From: Alphaproteobacteria bacterium
GTDB lineage: Bacteria > Pseudomonadota > Alphaproteobacteria > Rhodobacterales > Rhodobacteraceae
Assembly: GCA_030425925.1 (NCBI GenBank)
Contig: JAUHZO010000005.1
Span: forward strand, 1 to 64,000
Direction: 5' to 3'
Length of the DNA: 64,000 nt
The position numbers and the translations under genes are program-made. The notes beneath the pieces are model-generated. The model was given only the letters and a program-made list of their open reading frames with translations. It ran no database searches and had not been told where the DNA came from. Positions 58,130 through 64,000 of the stretch are shown here, piece after piece. The stretch's first letter is position 1, and every line of letters begins with the position of its first letter.

Positions 58130-58816
58130 ATGGCTGATCTGGCGGGTTGGCTGGACGAATATGCATGGGGCGCGTGGGTCATCCTGCGCGTCTTTCTTGT
58201 CGCGGCCGTCTTTACGCTGGTCTTTGGCGTCCTCGGCGCGGCGGCGCGATTGCGCGGCGGGGTGGCGTCTCGGCTGGCCGGGGCCTATGTCACCTTCTTT
58301 CGCGGCACGCCGGAACTGCTGATCCTTCTGCTGTTCTATTTCGGAGCGGCGGTCACGCTGACCTCCATCGCCCGGTGGATCGACCCGGGGGCCGGGTTTG
58401 TCGACATCCCGCCATTCTGGGCCGGGTCGCTCGCGCTGGGGCTGATCGCGGGGGCCTATGCGACGGAAAGTTTTCGCGGCGCCTTTCTTGGCGTCGATCC
58501 GGGGCAACTGGATGCGGCGCGGGCGCTGGGGCTGAAACCGCTGATGGTCCTGCTGCTGGTGCGTCTGCCGCAGGCCTGGCGCATTGCCTTGCCGAGTTTC
58601 GGCAATCACCTGGTCAGCCTGATGAAGGACACCGCACTTGTCTCGGTCATCGGGCTGAACGAGATCATGTTCACCGCCAAGATGGCCATGTCGGTCACCC
58701 AGGCCCCCTTTACGATGTTCGCGGTTGTGGCCCTGATCTACCTTGCGTTCACCACCGCCCTGACCGCCGCCCTGCAATGGGCCGAACGCCACGCCCACCG
58801 GCATCTGGTCCGATGA
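58130..58816 (+). CDS. Polar amino acid ABC transporter permease (HisQ-like)
   Basis: A 228-residue permease of the polar amino acid family: YVTFFRGTPELLILLLFYFG near the N-terminus (the FRGTP motif is diagnostic) and an EAA-like loop GQLDAARALGLKPLMVLLLVRLPQAWRIALPSFGN. It should form the membrane dimer with the next gene product. It overlaps that gene by 4 bases (ATGA). No ATPase gene accompanies it. Confidence 0.93.
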   Translation: MADLAGWLDEYAWGAWVILRVFLVAAVFTLVFGVLGAAARLRGGVASRLAGAYVTFFRGTPELLILLLFYFGAAVTLTSIARWIDPGAGFVDIPPFWAGSLALGLIAGAYATESFRGAFLGVDPGQLDAARALGLKPLMVLLLVRLPQAWRIALPSFGNHLVSLMKDTALVSVIGLNEIMFTAKMAMSVTQAPFTMFAVVALIYLAFTTALTAALQWAERHAHRHLVR

Positions 58817-59502
58817 GTTTCGATCTGGGACTGATCGCCGAGACGGTGCCGCGGCTGCTGGCCGGGCTGGGGCTGACGCTGGCGCTGCTGGGGCTGTCCC
58901 TCGCGGGCGGCGCATGCCTTGCCGCGCCGACGACCTGGGCGCTTTTGGCCGGAGTCCCCGTCGTGCGGAAGGCCGCGCGCCTCTATGTCTGGATGTTTCG
59001 CGGCACCCCGGCGCTGGTGCAGCTGTTCCTGATCTATTACGGGCTGGCGCAATTCGCCTGGCTGCGGGAGACCGCGGTTTGGGTGGTCCTGCGCGAGCCG
59101 TTCTGGTGTTGCGTCCTGGCCTTCTCGCTCAATTCAGGGGCCTATACCGCCGAGATCCTGCGGGGCGCCATCAATGGCGTGGCAGCCGAACAACGCGAGG
59201 CCGCCCGCGCGCTGGGCCTGTCGTCGCGACAGATCTTCCGTCTGGTGGTCTGGCCGCAGGCGCTCCGGCTTGCGCTGCCGCCCTACTCCAACGAAGTGAT
59301 CGGGATGCTGAAGACGACGGCCCTGGCCAGCACCGTCACCCTGGCCGAGGTGACCGGCATTGCCGAGACCATCGCCGCACAGACCTTTGCGCCCTACGAG
59401 GTCTTTCTGTCGGCGGCCATCATCTATCTCTCGCTGGCCTGGGGCCTTGAGAAGGGGTTGCGCCATCTGGAACGAAGGTCGCGCTGGGACACCGCCGGAT
59501 AG
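58813..59502 (+). CDS. Polar amino acid ABC transporter permease (HisM-like)
   Basis: A 229-residue permease: YVWMFRGTPALVQLFLIYYGL, GAYTAEILRGAINGVAAEQREAARALGLSSRQIFRLVVWPQALRLALPPYSN with the EAA loop. It pairs with the upstream permease. The gene order SBP, permease, permease without an ATPase means a shared or distant ATPase must energise the system. The gene ends 27 bases before the convergent DHDPS-family gene. Confidence 0.93.
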   Translation: MSFDLGLIAETVPRLLAGLGLTLALLGLSLAGGACLAAPTTWALLAGVPVVRKAARLYVWMFRGTPALVQLFLIYYGLAQFAWLRETAVWVVLREPFWCCVLAFSLNSGAYTAEILRGAINGVAAEQREAARALGLSSRQIFRLVVWPQALRLALPPYSNEVIGMLKTTALASTVTLAEVTGIAETIAAQTFAPYEVFLSAAIIYLSLAWGLEKGLRHLERRSRWDTAG

Positions 59503-59529
59503 GCCGTCACGCGGCGGGGGATGACGGCC

Positions 59530-60426
59530 CTAGCCAAGCCAGGGTTTCACATCCGGCCTGGCCAGGAACGCCGCAAGAACCTCCCGGGCATCTTCCGCTC
59601 TCAGCGCCATGGGACGTCTTGCGGGGCCGGCATCGTAGCCAAGCAGGTCCAGCGTCAGTTTCACCCCGGGGACGACGCCGGTGACAAGCAGGATGTCCAC
59701 GTAATCCTGCGAAATCCGCTGCAGGGTCCGCGCGGTCGCAAGATCTCCGGACTGCATGGCCTCGTAGGCTGCGACATAGAGCTTGCCCAGGGCGTTGTAC
59801 GTGGTCCCGATCCCGCCCAGCGGGTCCAGGGCCGCCGCCGCGATATAGAATTCGTCCGACCCGAAGAAATAGGTCCTGTCAGGGCGCTGGTGGCGCAGTT
59901 GCGAGAGCTTGTAGAGATCGGGAGAGGTGAACTTGATCCCGGCCACATGCGGCAGGTCCAGCAGATCGAGCAGAAGCGGCAGGGGCAGCGGCCTGTTTGT
60001 CCGGACCGGGATTTCGTAGACGATCAGCGGCAGGTCGGTCGCCGCGGCGAGTTCGGCATAATACGCAAGGATCTCGGCATCCGAGAACGGATAGGCATGT
60101 GGTGGCAGGGCCGAGATCGCCTCGAACCCGAGCGACTTGGCCTGTCTGGCCAGGCGCACCGTGTCCCGGACCGAGGCCACGCCGACATGGGCGATGATGT
60201 TGCCGGGGATCCTGTCCCTCAGGCTGTGGATGACCCGTTGCTGTTCCAGCAGTTCCTCGGGCGACATCAGGCCCGACTCGCCGCTGCTGCCGCCGATGTA
60301 GAGGCCATGCAAACCCTGTCTGGCGACATAGTCGACAATGCTCGACTGGCGTCGCGGGCAAAACCCGCCATCGTCGTCGAATCCGGTCAACAAGGCCGCA
60401 TACATGCCGTCCAAAGGAGTTTTCAT
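59530..60426 (-). CDS. DHDPS/N-acetylneuraminate lyase family aldolase
   Basis: This 298-residue class I aldolase forms a Schiff base through Lys165 (GIKFTS). Tyr137 (IVYEIP) and the GGSSGE (45-50) phosphate/carboxylate loop match sialic acid lyase (NanA), whose numbering is the same; dihydrodipicolinate synthase usually has GTTGE here. It may cleave sialic acid or another 2-keto-3-deoxy sugar acid. It is divergent from a FadR-like regulator and close to a TRAP importer of the SiaPQM kind. Genes for ManNAc kinase or epimerase are not visible in the window. Start MKTPLDGMYA at 60426. Confidence 0.88.
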   Translation of the reverse strand: MKTPLDGMYAALLTGFDDDGGFCPRRQSSIVDYVARQGLHGLYIGGSSGESGLMSPEELLEQQRVIHSLRDRIPGNIIAHVGVASVRDTVRLARQAKSLGFEAISALPPHAYPFSDAEILAYYAELAAATDLPLIVYEIPVRTNRPLPLPLLLDLLDLPHVAGIKFTSPDLYKLSQLRHQRPDRTYFFGSDEFYIAAAALDPLGGIGTTYNALGKLYVAAYEAMQSGDLATARTLQRISQDYVDILLVTGVVPGVKLTLDLLGYDAGPARRPMALRAEDAREVLAAFLARPDVKPWLG

Positions 60427-60503
60427 CTGCTTTTCCGATTGTGCGCAACGGGTTGTGATCCTGATTGTTAGGCTAAACGCACACTTTGGTAAAGATGATT
60501 TGA

Positions 60504-60528
60504 CAGAATTCGAGTTCTGGTCATACAA
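60504..60528. promoter_or_regulatory. Candidate operator of the DHDPS/GntR divergent promoter
   Basis: An inverted repeat CAGAATTCGAGTTCTG (60504-60519, pairs CAGAA with TTCTG) overlaps TGGTCATACAA (60518-60528), which resembles FadR-type TGGTCnnACCA sites. Both lie in the 137-base gap between the aldolase and the GntR gene, and nowhere in region A does this form occur, so it is a separate regulon. Confidence 0.45.
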
Positions 60529-60563
60529 AAACGGGTGAGACAGTTTCGAACCGAAGGCAAGCG

Positions 60564-61343
60564 ATGCTCGTGACAGGCGAAGCAGACGGGTCCGCAGCAG
60601 GGGCGCGGGATCACGCGGGGCACGCCCCTGCGCCCAGCCGCATCGCCGCGGACCTGATCGAGCGGATCAAGTCCGGCGCGTTGCAGGTGGGCGATCCCCT
60701 GCCGCCCGAGCGCGAGCTGTGCGAGGCCTACGACGCCTCACGCCCGACCGTGCGCGAGGCGCTGTCGCTCATGCAGATGCGGGGCTTTGCGGAACTTGGA
60801 GGCGGCAAGCGTCCGCGCGCGACCAAGCCGTCGCTGGATCGCGTGCTGGCATCTGCGGGGGAGCTGATCCGGGACATCCTCGGGGATGCGGAATCGGGTG
60901 CCCATCTGGAGCAGATGCGCCAGTTCATCGAGGCCGGGGCCGTGCGCGGCGCGGCGGAACGCGCCAGCAACATCCAGCTTGCCAAGATGCAGACCGCGCT
61001 GGAAGCCAACCTGCATGCCATCGGCACCGAGGATTTCGCGGCCACGGATGTCGCGTTTCACCGCGCCATCGTGGACGTGATCGGCAACCCGATCATCCTG
61101 ACGCTGCACGACATGTTCGTCAGTTCGCTTCTGGCCCAGCGACCGCAGGTCCGGGACCGGCTGCAGCACGACGAAATGGTCTATGAAGAACACCGCAAGA
61201 TCTACGAAGCGATCCTGAACAACGACGTCGCGCAGGCCAGCGCCCTGATCGACCACCATCTGTTGCGATCCTACAAGTCCAGGCTGGCCGCCCCGAAGAC
61301 GGTGGCACGGATGCGCAGCGAGGCAGCGGAGCGTCCCGACTGA
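60564..61343 (+). CDS. FadR/GntR family transcriptional regulator
   Basis: A 259-residue GntR regulator: winged helix at about residues 27-95 (SRIAADLIERIKSGALQVGDPLPPERELCEAYDASRPTVREALSLMQMRGF) and a FCD domain with MRQFIEAGAVRGAAERAS and DVAFHRAIVDVIGNPIILTLHD, which carries the His used for effector/metal binding. It is divergent from the aldolase gene and directly upstream of the dctPQM genes, so it probably controls both in response to the transported acid. The N-terminal 25 residues are extra and Ala/Gly-rich. Confidence 0.92.
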   Translation: MLVTGEADGSAAGARDHAGHAPAPSRIAADLIERIKSGALQVGDPLPPERELCEAYDASRPTVREALSLMQMRGFAELGGGKRPRATKPSLDRVLASAGELIRDILGDAESGAHLEQMRQFIEAGAVRGAAERASNIQLAKMQTALEANLHAIGTEDFAATDVAFHRAIVDVIGNPIILTLHDMFVSSLLAQRPQVRDRLQHDEMVYEEHRKIYEAILNNDVAQASALIDHHLLRSYKSRLAAPKTVARMRSEAAERPD

Positions 61344-61389
61344 CGCATCGCGGCATGATCAAACTCAACTGAAAACGGGAGGATAGAAC

Positions 61390-62355
61390 GTGTTCAACAA
61401 ATTCATGACGGGTGTCGCGGCCCTTGCCATCATGGCGACCGCGGCGCAGGCAGAGCGCAGCCTGACATTCGGCTTGCAGAACAACGAGGCGTCGAACCTG
61501 TACCAGGGCGTCGTTGCGTTCAAGGAAACGCTCGAGGCGCTGTCCGGCGGGGAAATGACGGTCGAGATCTTCCCCAATGCCTCGCTGGGCGACTTCAAGG
61601 CGATGGTCGAACAGGTGCAGGCGGGTGAACTGGACATGGTGATGACGGGCTATCCCGACATGTCCTACATCATCCCGGAACTGACGCTGGTGGGCGCGCC
61701 CTATGTCGTCGACGATTTTGCCCATCTGCAGCGTATCGTCGCCGGCCCCTGGGGGCAGGAGATGAACGCCAAGATGGCCGAGCAGAGCATTCACCTCGTG
61801 GATGTCTGGTACCAGGGCACGCGCCAGACCACGTCGAACACCCCGATCAACTCCATCGAGGACATGGCCGGGCTGCGTCTGCGCACGCCGGGTGTTCCGT
61901 TCCTCATCGCCTATGCCGAAAACACCGGGGCAACCCCGGCACCGGTCGCCTTCCAGGAGGTCTATCTGGCGCTGCAGACCAACCAGGTCGATGCACAGGA
62001 AAACCCGCTGCCCACGATCGAGGCGATGAAGTTCTACGAAGTGCAGGACCACATCGCCCTGACCAATCACTTCATCGCGTCGGCCGCGATCCAGATCGGC
62101 ACATCGACCTGGGAGTCGCTGACCGACCAGGAAAAGGCCTGGGTCGAGGCGGCGGTGAATGCCGGCGGCGAGGTGTCGGATGCCATGACCTTCCAGGACG
62201 AGGCCAATCTGGTCGCCGTCTTCGAAGAGCGCGGGCTGACCGTGACGATGCCCGACACCGCGCCGTTCCGCGCGGCGATGAAGCCCTACTGGGACGAGCT
62301 TGAAGCCGAGTTCGGCGCAGGCGCCATCGCCCGGGTCCGTGGCGACGACATGTGA
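61390..62355 (+). CDS. dctP: TRAP transporter substrate-binding protein DctP
   Basis: A 321-residue periplasmic protein: short Sec signal (FMTGVAALAIMATAAQAE, cleavage at about 22), NLYQGVVAFKETLEALSGGEMTVEIFPNASLGD, and the ligand-binding Arg region SIEDMAGLRLRTPGVPFLIAYAENTGA. The AGLRLRTP segment with a following N-x-Q-VDAQENPLPT is standard for DctP and SiaP-type proteins. The start uses GTG/ATG near 61390 with GGGAGGATA upstream. It begins 46 bases after the regulator gene and is followed by a hairpin. Confidence 0.93.
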   Translation: MFNKFMTGVAALAIMATAAQAERSLTFGLQNNEASNLYQGVVAFKETLEALSGGEMTVEIFPNASLGDFKAMVEQVQAGELDMVMTGYPDMSYIIPELTLVGAPYVVDDFAHLQRIVAGPWGQEMNAKMAEQSIHLVDVWYQGTRQTTSNTPINSIEDMAGLRLRTPGVPFLIAYAENTGATPAPVAFQEVYLALQTNQVDAQENPLPTIEAMKFYEVQDHIALTNHFIASAAIQIGTSTWESLTDQEKAWVEAAVNAGGEVSDAMTFQDEANLVAVFEERGLTVTMPDTAPFRAAMKPYWDELEAEFGAGAIARVRGDDM

Positions 62356-62363
62356 ACCTGACC

Positions 62364-62389
62364 GGCGGGGGGCAGCACAGCCCCCCGCC
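62364..62389 (+). terminator. Stem-loop between dctP and dctQ
   Basis: GGCGGGGGGC (62364-62373) and GCCCCCCGCC (62380-62389) form a perfect 10-bp, all-G/C stem with a 6-base loop, 8 bases past the dctP stop. No T-run; comparable hairpins follow four of the other five binding-protein genes in the window. Confidence 0.65.
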
Positions 62390-62410
62390 TTGGCATGAGC
62401 CGGGGAAGCG

Positions 62411-62878
62411 ATGACACGGAAATACGGGGTCGAGGCGACAGTCGCCTCTGTTCTTTTCATCGTGCTGTTCGGGGTGATCCTGCTGCAGATCCTTGGCCGC
62501 ACGTCCCTGGTGCGGGGGCCGGTCTGGACCGAAGAGCTTGCCCGCTGGATCTGGGTCTGGATGGCGCTGATCGGCATCGGCACGGTGGAGCGGGACGGCG
62601 CGCATCTTCGCATGGGGTTCGTGGTCGAGCTGTTGCCCAAGGGTATCCAGCGGGTGATCGGCATCGCGACGGACCTGCTGTACCTGGCGCTGGCCGGGCA
62701 CCTGATCTGGATCGCCTGGAAGGCGGTCATGCGCACCTGGAACAACGCGTCCGTCACCCTGCCGATGACCGATGGCGTGCTGTACGCGTCGGCTCTGTTT
62801 GCGATGATCCTGATCTTCTTGCGCATCCTGCAACGGCTCGGGACAGGCTGGACAGCGCCCAAAGAGGATGACGCCTGA
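62411..62878 (+). CDS. dctQ: TRAP transporter small permease DctQ
   Basis: A 155-residue membrane protein with four helices (VASVLFIVLFGVILLQILGR; WIWVWMALIGIGTVERDGAHLRMGFVVELLP; IATDLLYLALAGHLIWIAWKA; ALFAMILIFLRILQRL). The WTEELARWIWVWM segment is characteristic of DctQ. Its stop TGA shares its last base with the start of dctM. Confidence 0.93.
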   Translation: MTRKYGVEATVASVLFIVLFGVILLQILGRTSLVRGPVWTEELARWIWVWMALIGIGTVERDGAHLRMGFVVELLPKGIQRVIGIATDLLYLALAGHLIWIAWKAVMRTWNNASVTLPMTDGVLYASALFAMILIFLRILQRLGTGWTAPKEDDA

Positions 62879-64000
62879 TGGTGCTTGGCGCAATTGTCCT
62901 GGGCTGGCTGCTGCTTGTCCTGCTGAACGTGCCCATCGGGCTGGCGATGATCTTTGTCTCGATGGGGTATTTCTACTGGTCCGGCATCGGGCTCAGCTTT
63001 GCGACGCGGCGCATGGTCGACGGGCTGGACAGCTTTCCGATGCTGGCGGTGCCGCTGTTCATTCTTGCGGCGGCGATCCTGAATTCCGCAGGGATCACCC
63101 AGCACCTCTTCGGCTTTGCCCGCGCGCTGGTCGGCCATATCCGCGGCGGGCTGGGGCACGTGAACGTCATGGCCTCGCTGTTCTTTTCCGGCATGTCCGG
63201 GTCGGCCATCGCCGATGCCGGCGGGCTTGGCAAGATGGAGATCGAGGCGATGCGCAAGGCCGGCTACGATGACGCATTTGCGGGGTCGATCACCGCCGCG
63301 TCGTCGATGATCGGCCCGCTTGTGCCGCCATCCATCACGATGGTCCTCTATGGCGTGATTTCCAACACCTCCATCGGCCGGCTCTTTCTGGGTGGCATCG
63401 TGCCGGGCGTGCTTTGCGCGGTCAGCCTGATGGTCATGGTCTACTGGACCGCGCGCAACCGGAACTACCCGCGCGACCCGTTCCCCAGGCTTTCAGAGGT
63501 GGGGCGGCTGTTTCTCAAGTCGCTTCCGGCCCTGCTGACGCCTGCGGTGATCGTGGGTGGCATCTTTTCGGGCTGGTTCTCGCCGACCGAGGCCGCCGCG
63601 ATCACGGTGCTTTACGCGATCCTGATCGACCTGCTGTTCTATCGGGAACTGACCTGGCGCCGCCTGTGGGACGCCATCTATGAAACCACCGTCACATCCG
63701 CCGCCATCGGCACCATCATCGCCGGCGTCGGGCTGCTGGGCTGGGTGCTGGCGCGCGAACAGGCACCGCAGCAGATCGCACAGTTGTTCCTGGCGATTGC
63801 CGATGGGCCGGTCTCGTTCCTGATCGCCGTCAACATCATGATCTTCGTGCTGGGCGCGTTCATCGAGTCGCTGGTGATCCTGCTGATCGTGGTGCCGATC
63901 CTCGTGCCCATCGCACTGAATTTCGGGATCGACCCGGTGCATTTCGGCATCATCGTCGTTCTCAACCTGATGATCTCGATCCTGACACCCCCCATGGGCA
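62878..64000 (+). CDS. dctM: TRAP transporter large permease DctM (cut by window edge)
   Basis: At least 374 residues of a DctM permease: LDSFPMLAVPLFILAAAILNSAGIT, MASLFFSGMSGSAIADAGGLG, GSITAASSMIGPLVPPSITMVLYG, GWFSPTEAAAITVLYAI and the C-terminal ILTPPMG at the window end. It moves the substrate using an ion gradient. It begins at the ATG overlapping the dctQ stop (TGATG). The last about 50-60 residues are outside the window. Confidence 0.95.
   Translation, partial: MVLGAIVLGWLLLVLLNVPIGLAMIFVSMGYFYWSGIGLSFATRRMVDGLDSFPMLAVPLFILAAAILNSAGITQHLFGFARALVGHIRGGLGHVNVMASLFFSGMSGSAIADAGGLGKMEIEAMRKAGYDDAFAGSITAASSMIGPLVPPSITMVLYGVISNTSIGRLFLGGIVPGVLCAVSLMVMVYWTARNRNYPRDPFPRLSEVGRLFLKSLPALLTPAVIVGGIFSGWFSPTEAAAITVLYAILIDLLFYRELTWRRLWDAIYETTVTSAAIGTIIAGVGLLGWVLAREQAPQQIAQLFLAIADGPVSFLIAVNIMIFVLGAFIESLVILLIVVPILVPIALNFGIDPVHFGIIVVLNLMISILTPPMG

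Noticed and set aside
61120-63159. A 679-codon open frame on the minus strand
   Set aside because: It lies antisense to the GntR and dctPQ genes, with biased composition and no recognisable domain.
1-64000. tRNA, rRNA, prophage or secretion/defence systems
   Set aside because: I scanned the gaps and gene products and saw no tRNA-like cloverleaf, integrase, phage structural gene, toxin-antitoxin pair or defence gene.

Overview
The window is GC-rich and densely packed, with long same-strand gene runs and many 1-11 bp overlaps. Its content (several TRAP and ABC importers, FCD-type GntR regulators, Rieske oxygenases, CoA-dependent catabolic enzymes) fits the accessory or catabolic part of an alphaproteobacterial genome, most likely Rhodobacteraceae (Roseobacter group). 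I see no rRNA, tRNA, CRISPR array, phage genes or replication origin. The only mobile element is the cut end of an IS5-type insertion sequence at the left edge, which interrupts an unidentified, already damaged gene.

Region A (0.6-41.4 kb) is one large catabolic island. From the left it holds an Asp/Glu (hydantoin) racemase-like enzyme with a polyamine-type ABC importer; a GntR regulator; an acyl-CoA ligase, an SDR and a VOC protein; a DctPQM TRAP importer with NmrA-like and EthD genes; an NTF2-like protein, a Cys-less thiolase-fold protein with a DUF35 partner and a family III CoA transferase; an SDR, a Rieske oxygenase, a MaoC hydratase, a ThuA-like protein, a Rieske ferredoxin and an acyl-CoA dehydrogenase; E1alpha, E1beta and E2 of a 2-oxo acid/acetoin dehydrogenase; a second GntR regulator; then a second set of ThuA, SDRs, enoyl-CoA hydratases, Rieske oxygenase, VOC, [2Fe-2S] ferredoxin and acyl-CoA ligases, a TIM-barrel isomerase, a third ligase and a two-gene hot-dog hydratase. 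The contents suggest import of an organic acid or cyclic compound, CoA activation, mono- or dioxygenation, beta-oxidation-like and retro-aldol-like steps, and oxidative decarboxylation of a 2-oxo acid or acetoin-like product. The substrate cannot be named from sequence.

All nine divergent promoter regions between 5.3 and 41.4 kb contain a TTGTATA/TATACAA half-site. In several it recurs at exact 21-bp steps, and one site is the perfect palindrome ATTGTATACAAT. I saw no copy to the right of 41.42 kb, so the motif appears to mark the limit of a regulon probably run by one or both GntR proteins (5546-6256, 26863-27549). This is the strongest new observation.

Region B (41.95-50.3 kb) is an operon for an aconitase-X large and small subunit, a TAXI-TRAP importer, a FAD oxidoreductase and a TfdA/TauD-type dioxygenase. 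A strong bidirectional terminator separates it from a convergent LysR gene. Region C (50.5-57.2 kb) holds a glycerophosphodiester phosphodiesterase, a Ugp-like ABC importer without its ATPase, a TIM-barrel isomerase/epimerase, an EamA permease and an inositol-monophosphatase-like phosphatase. Region D (57.3-59.5 kb) is a polar amino acid ABC importer, also without an ATPase. Region E (59.5-64 kb) pairs a sialate-lyase-like DHDPS-family enzyme with a divergent FadR/GntR regulator and a second DctPQM TRAP importer, whose large permease runs off the right edge.
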